Shown: positions 36,523 through 46,455 of the stretch, piece by piece
How the letters are laid out: each line of letters opens with the position of its first letter
How positions within the stretch are numbered: the stretch's first letter is position 1
NCBI RefSeq assembly: GCF_029227915.1
Contig: NC_079879.1
Coordinates: forward strand, 14,014,001 to 14,078,000
Direction: 5' to 3'
Source: Hydractinia symbiolongicarpus
Taxonomy: Eukaryota > Cnidaria > Hydrozoa > Anthoathecata > Hydractiniidae
Length of the DNA stretch: 64,000 nucleotides
The notes under the pieces: model-generated
Seen by the model: only the letters and a program-made list of their open reading frames with translations
Told to the model about the DNA's origin: nothing
The model's database searches: none
Made by a program: the position numbers and the translations under genes

Positions 36523-36999
36523 TCAGTTTCCTCGGAAACGATTTGGTTTTAATTTTTGTAAAATATCCTCATCTGTAAGTAGTGGATACTGTTGTAAGAG
36601 CGGTTTCAGTTCAAGTCTTACATAATCATTTCTAAGACCTGCCAATATGGTATGCAAAAATCGCTTCATAAACATTGACTCTTCAAATGGACAATCTTCC
36701 TCTTGCGAAATTAAAATGACTTTTTGTCGTAAACTCATTAAACGCATAACAAATTCAGGTGCACTTTCATTAAGGTTTTGTGATGCATTGGTCAATTCAG
36801 AAAATAGGGTTGCTGCATTTTTTTCCTTGAAGTGACTACGCAAATATGTTAACAGCTGTTTTACTGATAAAAAGGTTCTACCCTCTAGATAGGTTCTAAG
36901 TGGGTTTGCAGGATTTATAGCTTTGATAACGCCACTGATAATTTCAGTTTCTAAAAATCCTTGTTTATCTGCACTATTAATTTGACATGACAGACTCAA
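36523..36999 (-). pseudogene. Gypsy gag capsid-like domain
   Basis: A helical frame of 158 codons: LRTYLEGRTFLSVKQLLTYL, then FSELTNASQNLNESAPEFVM and RFLHTILAGLRNDYVRLELK. This is the usual gag pattern. It forms the particle shell. It is separated from the N-terminal frame at 37208-37627 by a broken stretch. Confidence 0.75.
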
Positions 37000-37207
37000 A
37001 TAAGTGAAACGGACCTTTTGTCCTGGTGTTCCTATTGATCCACTGATCTCTTATTTTAAGAACAGGGTTTGGGATATCATCTTCAAAATTTAAACGTTCT
37101 ATTTTTGTAAGATTAAAGTTTGGAGAGTGGTGATTTGGAAATGGTGTGGATGTAGCAAACGTTGTAATAGGATTGTGTTGATTAATTTTGGAAGCAATTT
37201 CATTAGG

Positions 37208-37627
37208 TTAGTTTGAAGGCTTTAAAACATATGTTGCACGAAATGTCTCCTGGGTTGGAAGGTTTGGATTTAGTAGTCGTGATATGGAGTTGTGTAGGTT
37301 TTTGAAAATCTTAGATGCCTTAACCAGGTTAAATTCAAGTTCTTCAGAATTTAAGTATCTCAACACAAGTCTAAGGACAAAAGTACGAATACCTCGCTTT
37401 TCATCAGGTACCTGGATGTCCAATCTCAGGGTTACATGTATAAGGTCTTCCAAGGTAAGTACAGAGCACATTCCCATCAATTCACTCAAGATTTCTTCAT
37501 CACCCTTCTCTACTTCTCCTCCACGCCCAAACAGCAATCCACAACCAACATAACATAACAGAGCACCACAATCCACTAGTTGATCAGGACAATTCTTCTT
37601 TTGGTTGACACATATGTGGCCCCACAC
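37208..37627 (-). CDS. Gypsy gag N-terminal or accessory frame
   Basis: A 139-codon frame next to the 5' leader. It is helical and leucine-rich, with no motif I can name. Its first residues overlap the primer-binding-like segment, so the true start must be further in, for instance at MGMCSVLTLEDL. It is most likely the N-terminus of gag, because of its position. Confidence 0.4.
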   Translation of the reverse strand: MWGHICVNQKKNCPDQLVDCGALLCYVGCGLLFGRGGEVEKGDEEILSELMGMCSVLTLEDLIHVTLRLDIQVPDEKRGIRTFVLRLVLRYLNSEELEFNLVKASKIFKNLHNSISRLLNPNLPTQETFRATYVLKPSN

Positions 37628-37739
37628 TGGCCACCAAATGTTAGGTTGGGTCTATCACATGTGCAATAAGATTGAACAGATAATAAGTGTATCTCACATG
37701 GATATCTTCTATGTGTAACAATTGGAACTACTTTTTTAC

Positions 37740-37983
37740 TGTACAATGTTTCTTATATATAAGGTCAATACATTTGTCATATTCCTAAATCACATTTGAA
37801 ATGGGGGAGGGGCAGCACAAAACAAAACAAAGAAGATAAGAACAAAAAGCAGCTGGGACCAAGACTTCCTGTCCACACTGACCATATTCAAAGAGGGTAC
37901 ACAAACATGGTACCCCAGCTGCATATTACATATATAAATATACTAAAGCATATGTGTAAAAACTTCATGTGAGCCACCTCACA
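37740..37983 (-). repeat. 5' LTR of the Gypsy element
   Basis: It matches 25915-26159 with only a few differences (for example AAACCACA against AAATCACA, and GGGACAG against GGGGCAG). This is high identity for an element whose coding part is so broken. Confidence 0.85.
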
Positions 37984-38330
37984 CAATCGTCCACAAAAAT
38001 GGCACTCCATATATTCCCCCTTATGTTAAAAACTGTCCTTTGTTGCTCCACAAGGTAAACGATTACACGTGACATACCTTTATAAAGGTACTATCTGCTA
38101 AATATCTGGCAAGTTATGTTGTTTATCTGGCATTCTAAACCTTTTGGTTCTTGGTTTTACGTATAAAATTAGCAGCAGAGACAAGAAATGTTGTGGATGA
38201 TTGTAGTTAGAACAAGCTATGTGATGGGACATTCCTACAGATTAGAAGTATCTTACTCAAAAAATTGTTAATTTTATTCCAGCTACATTGGTAGTTTCAT
38301 CCCAGTTAAGTAGTTAATTGTATGGTAGGT
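37984..38330. repeat. dispersed repeat, right half
   Basis: It matches 46985-47240 (shared ATCGTCCACAAAAAT, AGCTATGTGATGGG and CATTCCTACAG blocks). It is the other half of the repeat at 25500-25914, separated by the Gypsy element. Confidence 0.75.
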
Positions 38331-38720
38331 ATGGTTATATGTCTGAAAGAATTTTTCAAGCTAGGATGTCGCTAGCTAATTTTATGCTACATTCAAGTTA
38401 AAATTCTGCCAAGGACCAACATATTTTGTGGACACGGATGTAACTACCAAGGATAAGCTATGTGATGGACAATCCTTGTGATAAGCGTAGAAACAAAAAA
38501 TCCTTAAAAACACAACAAAACTCCATCGCTGTGCTAAAAAAACACATTGTCTCGCTCAATTCGAAATTTACGAAAATTTACCAACAAATGACCAGTTAAA
38601 ATTACTGGCCAACACTGATAAAATGGCAGAATTTTTTATAAATTTGATGTATAGGGATGAAATCGTATGGAAATCCTATATATACTCCACCGTCATTTTT
38701 TTTCATTTATATTTGGCTAT
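38331..38720. other. no gene seen
   Basis: Intergenic DNA between the dispersed repeat and the inverted-repeat element at 38721. No coding evidence. Confidence 0.5.
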
Positions 38721-39845
38721 TTAAATGAGGAAATGGGCTCCGCTACTCTCCACAAATCAATATAGAATCAATATAGTGTTGCGGAGCATGGGACTGAGTC
38801 CCCTAGTTTGCAAGCGAAAAATTTTAGATGCCCCTTTCGGTTGGATCGTGTAATGAATTGTATAAAAAACCGCAGTGTGTTCCGGGCGCAATATTGCTTG
38901 AGTCAGTCACATTTTTGTTTAGAACCCGATGTATCAGAAAATGCTAAAAAAGATTTAACGGAACAAGGATGGGGTCCAGCATCAGTGTACATTTCGGGTC
39001 AAGTTACAAAAATGAAAATATTTCTTTATCGGAAATTATTTCCAGGTTTTTAAAAATTATTAGGTCACCTTCACTTTTTGTAAACGATTATATGCATGTT
39101 TGTTTTTATAAGAAACCTTAGGCTCAGAATGACCAATTTTTTAGAAATCTCCAACATTAAGAAAGTTTTATACATATAGCTAATGTATATACAAGAGAAA
39201 ATATATATCAAAACCATAGTCCAAACGGTTGAGGCTCAACTTATCAAATTTCAAAAAACTCCATCCAGACTCAACCAAATGCTTAGGTTTCTTTTAAAAA
39301 AATGTGTAGCTATGGGCTATGGTAAGAAATATCTCACTGAAGGTCTGCTAGCTACCTAGTGTGTGGAACTAGCGCTGGCTAGCTAGCTAATACATACGCT
39401 AGAAAATATCAGTATAAGTCTGTTATCTGGCTTTAGGCCATCATCAAAAATATGTTATAGGTTCGCGTCCTGAAGTTCCTGTAAAATGAGTCGGGTGGGC
39501 GGGCAGATTTTTCCTGGAATAATCTGATTGGAAAATATAAAGTCGTTCACAAGATCAAAAATTTATTATCACAAGTGAGTCGGTCAGTGTACGTGAACAT
39601 AACATATATGTTTTTGATGGTGGCCTCCTTGAGGTGTAAGTAATCTTTCGAAGGCTTTGGCATTACCTATGTAGAGGCTAAAAATGGATTTTGTAATAAA
39701 TATGTAAATATGCATGTAAAAAATAATGATATACTAGCTACTACATAGATAGCTAGCTAGCCAGGTTGTTAGCTAGGTATTTAATGAAAAATTCTCTTCA
39801 GCTTTCTGTTTGCGGAGCAAAGCGGAGCCCATTTCCTCATTAAAT
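38721..39845. mobile_element. 1.1-kb element with inverted ends, no transposase
   Basis: The left end TTAAATGAGGAAATGGGCTC and following CGCTACTCTCC is matched in reverse by the right end (39812-39845, GGAGCCCATTTCCTCATTAA). The interior has only an unrecognised 81-codon frame (38808-39053). A single copy of the same end lies at 50728-50772, and a diverged one at about 46276-46325. Confidence 0.65.
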
Positions 39846-39852
39846 AAGCAAA

Positions 39853-41089
39853 ATATTTATGAAGGTATTATGCAGTATTATGCGATATTACGTTGGTTAT
39901 GGTTTATTGACAGAAAAATATGTATTTTTTATGGAACGATAGAGAGTATTATGAAGGTATTATGCAGCATTATGCCATATTACATTGGTATGGCCATCGA
40001 CAGAGAAATTATGTATCTTTTATGGATTATGAAAGTATTATGCAGTATTATGTGATATTACGTTGGTATGGCCATCGACAGAAAAAATATGTAGTTTTTA
40101 TGTAGCGACAGAGAGTATTATGAAGGTATTATGCAGTATTATGCGATATTACGTTGGTATGGCCATCGACAGAAAATATATGTATTTTTTATGAATTATG
40201 AAGGTATTATGCAGTATTATGCAGTATTATGCGATATTACGTTGGTTATGGATTATTAACAGAAAAAATATGTATTTGTTATGTAGCGACAGAGAGTATT
40301 ATAAAGGTATTATGCAGTATTATGCGATATTACGTTGGTTATGGCCATCGACAGAAAAAATATGTATTTGTTATGGAAGGATAGAGAGTATTATGGAGTA
40401 TTATGCAGTATTATGCGATATTACGTTAGTTATGGCTATCGACAGAAAAAATATGTATTTGTTATGTAGCGACAGAGAGTATTATGAAGGCATTATGCAG
40501 TATTATGCGATATTACGTTGGTTATGGCCATCGACAGAAACAATATGTAGTTTTTATGAAGCGACAGAGATTATTATGAAGGTATTATGCAGTATTATGC
40601 GATATTACGTTGGTATGGTCATCGACAGAAAATTTATGTATTTTTTATGACTTATGAAGGTATTATGCAGTATTATGCAGTATTATGCGATAATACATTG
40701 GTATGGCCATCGACAGAAAATTTATGTATTTTTTATGAATTATGAAAGTATTATGCAGTATTATGCAGTATTATGCGATATTACGTTGGTTATGGCCATC
40801 GACAGAAAAGATATGTATTTTTTATGAAGCGACAGAGATTATTATGAAGGTATTATGCAGTATTATGCGATATTACGTTGGTATGGCCATCGACAGAAAA
40901 TTTGTGTATTTTTTATGAGTTATGAGGGTATTATGCAGTACTATGCAGTATTATGCGATATTGCGTTGGTATGGCCATCGACAGAAAATTTATGTATTTT
41001 TTATGAATTATGAAGGTATTATGCAGTATTATGCAGTATTATGCGATATTACGTTGGTTATGGATTATTAACAGAAAAAATATGTATTT
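39853..41089. repeat. minisatellite array, copy 2, left part
   Basis: The same units as at 3176-5170, about 14 of them, including the GGATTATTAACAG variant. The array starts directly after the inverted-repeat element and is cut at 41089 by the Copia insertion. Confidence 0.95.
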
Positions 41090-41094
41090 GTTAT
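41090..41094. repeat. target duplication GTTAT, left copy
   Basis: Identical to 45531-45535 on the other side of the Copia element; 5 bp is the normal Copia length. Confidence 0.9.
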
Positions 41095-41292
41095 TGATAA
41101 AAACAGACACACAGAGTTTCTCACTCATAGACTACTTTTTCTCTCATAAAGAACAAGCTGATCACAGAAAAACGTAGAGAATAAAAAAAAATGTGCGTAA
41201 TATAATGCACGTGACAGTTCTAACATAAAATAAAAGAACCACCGGTTCACAACTAAATAAAAGATAGTAAGTGAGCGTCACATATTTCAACA
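41095..41292 (-). repeat. 3' LTR of Copia element A
   Basis: 198 bp, TG...CA. On the minus strand it is preceded by AGTGGGAG, the polypurine tract (41293-41300), which primes plus-strand synthesis. Confidence 0.95.
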
Positions 41293-41394
41293 CTCCCACT
41301 TGACGGTCACTCCGTCACGATAGTCATTTCGTCAATGTCAAATTCAATATATCTTGGTCACTCCAAGTTCTAAGCGAAGCTTCTCGAACTGTGG

Positions 41395-44300
41395 TCAAGG
41401 GGGTCCCTTTGTCAATAAATCGGCAATCATTTCCTGTGTTGGACAGTATTTCAGCTTAATCTCCTTGGTCGAGACAGCATCGCGTATGTAATGGTACTTG
41501 ATGTCAATGTGTTTTGTTCGTGAGTGATGTGCGGGGTTTTTCGCAAGAGCGATTGCACCTTGGTTGTCTTCAAAAATCGTAGTAGCATTTGCCTGTTTGA
41601 ACCCCATACCATCAAGCAGGACTCGCAACCATACTGCCTCTTGTGTTGCATTGCATAATGAAACGTATTCAGCTTCGGTCAAAGAAAGTGCAACGATTGA
41701 CTGACGTTTAGATTTCCATGAAATCGTGGAATTTCCGATTTGGAATACGTAACCGGAAGTCGATTTTCGTGTTACCACATCTCCAGCCCAATCAGCGTCG
41801 GCGAAGCCACGTAAACAGTTCATCGTTTCGTAAGCTTTACTCCCCTTGTACACGAAACCATAGTCGATGGTTCCTTTAACGTATCGGAGAACTCGTTTAA
41901 CACCAACCCAATGTTGCTTTCCAGGTTTCGACATGTGTTGACTAAGCACTCCCACTGCAGCGGACAAGTCTGGTCTGGTCCCAATCGATGCGTACGTCAG
42001 GCATCCAATGACAGATTGGTATTCTTTCAGATTGACTGGTTCTTCGTCATCTCTCAGCTTTTTGAACTTTGTGTTGGGTTCGAGTGGAGTAGCTACTGGC
42101 TTGCAATCTTCCATTCCAAATCCTTTCAGCACAGATGATAAGAATGCGTGTTGGTCGATTGTAAGTACCCCATCCTTACGGTTTCGTTTGACGGCCATCC
42201 CAAGAATGTAGTGAACTTCCCCTTCGTCACCCATTTCGAAACGTTCACCTATCTGTTTCTTTTCGGAGAGGAGTTCTTTGTCGTTGTTTGATGCAATCAG
42301 CAGGTCGTCGACGTATACAGCAATAAGAAGGATAACTTCCTGTCCGTTCTTGATGAATCGTTTGAGATAGATGCAAGGGTCAGCATCGTTTTGTATGTTT
42401 CCTGATTCCTTGAGGTATTCGTCGATGGTTTTGTTCCAGCATCGTGCAGACTGTTTCAAGCCATAGAGACTCTTTCGCAATCGACAAACCTTGTTCGGAT
42501 GTTTCTTGTCGATGAAGCCTTCCGGTTGGTTAACGAAAATCTCTTCCTCGAGATCTCCATTTAGGAATGCTGTTTTAACATCCATTTGGTGGAGGTTTAA
42601 ATCAAGTTGATTGGCAATGGCTAGTACAGTACGAATAGAACTATACTTTGCGAAAGGTGAGAAAACTTCGTCATAGTCGACAACGGGTTTTTGAGAGTAT
42701 CCCTGTGCAACAAAACGAGCTTTACACCGGGTGATCTCGCCTTTAGCATCACGTTTGTGCTTAAAGACCCATTTACTGCCAACAATGTTCTTACCGGGGG
42801 GTAAGTCAACCAAGTCCCAGGTTTGGTTCTGTTTCAGCGAATCAAATTCACTACGAAGTGCTTCAGACCATAGCTTTGAGCTCACACCGCTTAAAGCTTC
42901 TTCAATGGTCGTTGGCTCCTCAGTGTCCATAGCTGCGACCGATGCCGCCTCCATCAGGTTCCACCAATTACCTGTCAGAACGTTCAGTCTGTCAGGTGGT
43001 CTCCTTGCTCGTTGTGGTCTGGCATCTTTTTCGACAGCGACTTGCGGTTCACCGATGTTGTTTTTTGGTTGTTCCGTTTCAGCTTCTGCCTCAGCTTCTG
43101 CCTCAGCTTCTCTGAATGTTCCAGTGAAAAATTCGTGAGTTACGTTGTCCGATTTTTCGATGTCAAAAGCGTTCTCTACGAAGATGACATCACGACTTCG
43201 AAGCATCTGTCTCGTTTCAGGATTGTACGGTTTGTATCCGTTTTCGTTCGCAGGGTATCCAACAAAAACGCATGGAAACGATTTCTTCTGGAGTTTTCCA
43301 TTACGTTTTGATTCAGGAATATGCACGTACGTTTTGCAGCCAAACACTTTCAGGCCACTAACTTCAGGCTTTTTACCGTGCCAAAGTTCATAAGGCGTTG
43401 CTCCCTTCAGTGCAGCAGTAGGACTTCGGTTCCGTGTGTAGGATGCGGTAGATACAGCTTCAGCCCATAGGTTAAGGGGTTTCTTTGCGTGATGCAGCAT
43501 TGACCGTGCAGTTTCCAGTAGGGTGCGGTTCATGCGTTCAGCAACTCCGTTTTGTTGTGGAGAGTATGGAATGGTCGGTTCACGTTGAATTCCTCGATTG
43601 TTGCAGAATTCGTCAAAGTCCTTTGAGAAGTATTCACCACCATTATCTGAGCGAAGGCGTTTTATAGTTCCGTTCTCCACGTGTAATCGTTCGACTTTCA
43701 ATCCAGTGCGATTTTCAACAAGGTTTACAAACTGCCCAAACTTTTCAAGCACTTCAGACTTTTGCTTCATCATGTAGACAGTAGTGTATCTTGAGAAATT
43801 GTCTATAAAAGTCACAAAGTACCTGGAACCTCCCACTGAAGGTACATCCATCGGTCCACACACGTCACTGTGAATCAGCTCGAGCAATCTGGTTGTGGTG
43901 CTTTGCGATTTCTTTGGGAATGATTTGCGATGCTGTTTCCCCATTGCACATCCTTCGCAGATTCGATCGACGGCTTCCTTGGGATCGATATTCAGGCCAT
44001 TTACCATCTCTTTATCGTTTAAGAGTTTAAGGTTGTCGTATCCCAGATGACCGTATCGTTGGTGCCACAGCTCGATTGAATCCTGTTTAATTGTTTTCCC
44101 GATACAGCACGTTTCCTCGTTTCGTGGCTTTATCGTGTTAAGTTTGTAAAGTTTACCGTACTTATGTCCAATAGTATACTGCTTCCCCTCCTTGGTGATA
44201 TCACAATCCTTGCCATTGAACTGCACATCGACTCCCTTATCGGTTAGGTAAGATAGAGAGAACAGTTTGTTTTGGATCTTTGGCACGTAAAGTACGTCGT

Positions 44301-44841
44301 GTAGCACAGTTTTGACCTTTTCATTTTTGCTCAAAATGGTCAAATGTACATTTCCTTTCCCGAAAGCATTCAGCACGTGATCATCGGCGAGTTTTACCTT
44401 TATAGGCGTTTCAAAACTGGAATAGTCTCTTAAGCTTTTCAAATTATGGGTCATGTGAGAAGAAGAACCAGAGTCAATCCACCACTCATCCTCGTTTACT
44501 TCAGAGGATTTCAGAGCTAGTTCATTATCGTAATCATCGTTAGCGAGATTTGCGTTTTCTTTCTTCTGGTCACTTTTCTTCTTAAAACAGTCACGAGCAT
44601 AATGTCCTGGTTTCTTGCAGTAATGACATTTACCGGATTTCTTGTTGTTGGGCTTTGACGAAAAAAGGGCATCACCAGAAGTTTCAGCTTCAGCAGGCTT
44701 TTTCTTTTCGCTTTCGTGAATAAGCCTGTCCCTAACATAATCCCAGGTTAGATTGTCCTCAGCAATTGTTTCAAGCGCCGTCTTCGGGTAACTACTAATA
44801 AGAAGAAAAAGTATGGTCCATTTCTGCAATAGCATCATCAA
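41395..44841 (-). CDS. Copia pol polyprotein: zinc knuckle, protease, integrase, RT, RNase H
   Basis: A frame of 1148 codons. Visible in order: zinc knuckle CHYCKKPGHYARDC (residues 72-85); protease WWIDSGSSSHMTH (catalytic Asp about 123); pre-integrase LWHQRYGHLG and CEGCAMGKQH; integrase with FVTFIDNFSRY, LRSDNGGEYF (about 398) and PYSPQQNGVAERMNR; RT with VGSKWVFKHKRD, HQMDVKTAFLNGDLEE, LYGLKQSARCWN and AVYVDDLLIAS (about 844); RNase H with FADADWAGD (about 1017) and SLTEAEYVSL. All catalytic residues look present. The first 14 or so codons are out of frame with the true gag, so the natural protein is one gag-pol chain broken by a single indel near 44822. Confidence 0.95.
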   Translation of the reverse strand: MMMLLQKWTILFLLISSYPKTALETIAEDNLTWDYVRDRLIHESEKKKPAEAETSGDALFSSKPNNKKSGKCHYCKKPGHYARDCFKKKSDQKKENANLANDDYDNELALKSSEVNEDEWWIDSGSSSHMTHNLKSLRDYSSFETPIKVKLADDHVLNAFGKGNVHLTILSKNEKVKTVLHDVLYVPKIQNKLFSLSYLTDKGVDVQFNGKDCDITKEGKQYTIGHKYGKLYKLNTIKPRNEETCCIGKTIKQDSIELWHQRYGHLGYDNLKLLNDKEMVNGLNIDPKEAVDRICEGCAMGKQHRKSFPKKSQSTTTRLLELIHSDVCGPMDVPSVGGSRYFVTFIDNFSRYTTVYMMKQKSEVLEKFGQFVNLVENRTGLKVERLHVENGTIKRLRSDNGGEYFSKDFDEFCNNRGIQREPTIPYSPQQNGVAERMNRTLLETARSMLHHAKKPLNLWAEAVSTASYTRNRSPTAALKGATPYELWHGKKPEVSGLKVFGCKTYVHIPESKRNGKLQKKSFPCVFVGYPANENGYKPYNPETRQMLRSRDVIFVENAFDIEKSDNVTHEFFTGTFREAEAEAEAEAETEQPKNNIGEPQVAVEKDARPQRARRPPDRLNVLTGNWWNLMEAASVAAMDTEEPTTIEEALSGVSSKLWSEALRSEFDSLKQNQTWDLVDLPPGKNIVGSKWVFKHKRDAKGEITRCKARFVAQGYSQKPVVDYDEVFSPFAKYSSIRTVLAIANQLDLNLHQMDVKTAFLNGDLEEEIFVNQPEGFIDKKHPNKVCRLRKSLYGLKQSARCWNKTIDEYLKESGNIQNDADPCIYLKRFIKNGQEVILLIAVYVDDLLIASNNDKELLSEKKQIGERFEMGDEGEVHYILGMAVKRNRKDGVLTIDQHAFLSSVLKGFGMEDCKPVATPLEPNTKFKKLRDDEEPVNLKEYQSVIGCLTYASIGTRPDLSAAVGVLSQHMSKPGKQHWVGVKRVLRYVKGTIDYGFVYKGSKAYETMNCLRGFADADWAGDVVTRKSTSGYVFQIGNSTISWKSKRQSIVALSLTEAEYVSLCNATQEAVWLRVLLDGMGFKQANATTIFEDNQGAIALAKNPAHHSRTKHIDIKYHYIRDAVSTKEIKLKYCPTQEMIADLLTKGPP

Positions 44842-45256
44842 TCGCTTCCAGGTGTTCCGACAATGTCTTAATGTTGTTTATGTGTTCAGTCATATTTTGA
44901 CCTCTAGCCATCTTTGCTGAATATAATTTTCTCCGATAGAAAATCCTTTTTGAAAGTGTTTTTTGCTGAAAATGTTTTTCAAGATTTTCCCATGCTTCCT
45001 TAGCCGATTTCGTGGAGCGAACGTAGATTTGTAAGTTTTTTGAAGTTCCCAAACAAATGGCGGCAAACGCTTGGTTCTCGCGTTTCTTGATTCGACGTTT
45101 CTCAGCCTCCTGCATATCATCCTCTATGGTTTCATCACCGGTTACAATCTCCCAAAGATCTTTTCCGATTAAATACATTTTCATATTGAATTTCCATGAA
45201 TGATAATTTTCAGCAGTCAGCTTCTCAATTTTGAAAGTTGCGTCTTCAGTTGCCAT
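44795..45256 (-). CDS. Copia gag N-terminal part
   Basis: It starts MATEDATFKIEKLTAENYHS and runs 153 codons through WKFNMKMYLIGKDLWEIVTG and AKEAWENLEKHFQQKTLSKR to a stop at 44795. This is the gag (UBN2-like) domain that builds the particle. Copia elements normally have one continuous gag-pol frame. Here the frame changes inside the gag, close to the segment GACCATACTT on the minus strand, and the pol frame continues. A one-base insertion is the simplest reading; a programmed shift is possible but unsupported. Confidence 0.93.
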   Translation of the reverse strand: MATEDATFKIEKLTAENYHSWKFNMKMYLIGKDLWEIVTGDETIEDDMQEAEKRRIKKRENQAFAAICLGTSKNLQIYVRSTKSAKEAWENLEKHFQQKTLSKRIFYRRKLYSAKMARGQNMTEHINNIKTLSEHLEAIDDAIAEMDHTFSSY

Positions 45257-45319
45257 CGTAAAAAATCAAATTCAACAAAACAAAATTATTTCAGTACTCG
45301 ATATAACATTAAAAAGTGC

Positions 45320-45333
45320 CTGGGCCCATAACC
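45320..45333 (-). promoter_or_regulatory. Copia primer binding site (initiator tRNA-Met half-molecule)
   Basis: The plus-strand sequence CTGGGCCCATAACC directly abuts the 5' LTR. It equals the anticodon arm of eukaryotic initiator tRNA-Met, so the element strand is complementary to it. This is the internal-priming arrangement known from Drosophila copia, where a cleaved tRNA half is the primer. Confidence 0.88.
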
Positions 45334-45530
45334 TGATAAAAACAGACACACAGAGTTTCTCACTCATAGAGTACTTTTTCTCTCATAAAGAACAAGCTGA
45401 TCACAGAAAAACGTAGAGAATAAAAAAAATGTGCGTAATATAATGCACGTGACAGTTCTAACATAAAATAATAGAACCACCGGTTCACAACTAAATAAAA
45501 GATAGCAAGTGAGCGTCACATATTTCAACA
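45334..45530 (-). repeat. 5' LTR of Copia element A
   Basis: 197 bp, TG...CA, 98 percent identical by eye to 41095-41292. The element promoter should lie here. Confidence 0.95.
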
Positions 45531-46140
45531 GTTATGTAGCGACAGAGAGTATTATGCAGTATTATGCAGTATTATGCGATATTACGTTGGTTATGGCCAT
45601 CGACAGAAAAAATATGTATTTGTTATGGAAGGATAGAGAGTATTATGGAGTATTATGCAGTATTATGCGATATTACGTTGGTTATGGCTATCGACAGAAA
45701 AAATATGTATTTGTTATGTAGCGACAGAGAGTATTATGAAGGCATTATGCAGTATTATGCGATATTACGTTGGTTATGGCTATCGACAGAAAATTTATGC
45801 ATTTTTTATGAATTATGAAGATATTATGCAGTATTATGCCATATTACGTTGGTATGGCTATCGACAGAGAAATTATGTATCTTTTATGGATTATGAAGGT
45901 ATTATGCGGTATTATGCGATATTACGTTGGTTATGGATTATTGAGAGAAAAAATATGTATTTGTTATTTAGCGACAAAGAGTATTATGAATGTATTATGC
46001 AGTATTATGCGATATTACGTTGGTTATGGCCATCGACAGAAAAAATATGTATTTGTTATGGAAGGATAGAGAGTATTATGCAGTATTATGCAGTATTATT
46101 ACGTTGGGGTGACCATCGACAGAAAAAATATGTATTTGTC
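45531..46140. repeat. minisatellite array, copy 2, right part
   Basis: It starts with the GTTAT duplication and continues the array interrupted at 41089, with about 7 units. It ends in the same 3' flank as copy 1. Confidence 0.95.
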
Positions 46141-46275
46141 ATTTGTCGGGTCCATTTGGTTGGAGAACTATGACTGAACGTCTGTCGTTTTTTATGTCGA
46201 TAAAGTATGAAGGGTGCTAGTTATGTTGTACGTCGTGTGTCGGGACCACTTAGCCCGGTGCTACATGAAGTCACT
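46141..46275. repeat. 3' flank shared with minisatellite copy 1
   Basis: It matches 5195-5335 closely (TCGGGTCCATTTGGTTGGAG, ACGTCGTGTGTCGGGACCAC). It diverges after TGAAGTC, where a GAAATGGGCTACGC segment similar to other inverted-repeat ends begins. Confidence 0.85.
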
Positions 46276-46455
46276 GCCGACGAAATGGGCTACGCTACGC
46301 TCCGTTCGCTAGCGCTCACTATGCTTTGCTCCACAAAAAGCAGAGAACAGAAATTTATTTTTCCTATGACGCAGTGCATAAATTAATTGTGACATCTGGT
46401 AGACACATTTTCTAAAAAAAATTTATTGCAACTTCGGTTTAAATAGAAACAGCAG

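Larger units (their letters stand above)
25915..37983 (-). mobile_element. Gypsy-type LTR retrotransposon carrying a nested hAT transposon
   Basis: Oriented on the minus strand: 5' LTR 37740-37983, gag, zinc-binding domain, protease, RT, RNase H, integrase, 3' LTR 25915-26159. The domain order (RT before integrase) is that of Gypsy. A hAT element (27696-33034) interrupts the integrase. Many frames are broken, and parts of the RT are deleted. No target duplication is obvious at the outer ends. A TTTGGTGGCCAGTGTGGGGC segment near 37616-37636 looks like a primer binding site, so the real LTR may be longer than the 245 bp that match. Confidence 0.85.
41095..45530 (-). mobile_element. nearly intact Copia LTR retrotransposon (element A)
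   Basis: Minus-strand element: 5' LTR 45334-45530, primer binding site, gag, zinc knuckle, protease, integrase, RT, RNase H, 3' LTR 41095-41292. It is flanked by GTTAT. The LTRs differ by three substitutions and one A-run indel in about 197 bp, so the insertion is recent. Only one frameshift breaks the polyprotein. It is inserted in the minisatellite, which is therefore older. Confidence 0.97.

Noticed and set aside
42731-43393. Plus-strand frames over the Copia element
   Set aside because: Shadows of the large minus-strand pol frame.
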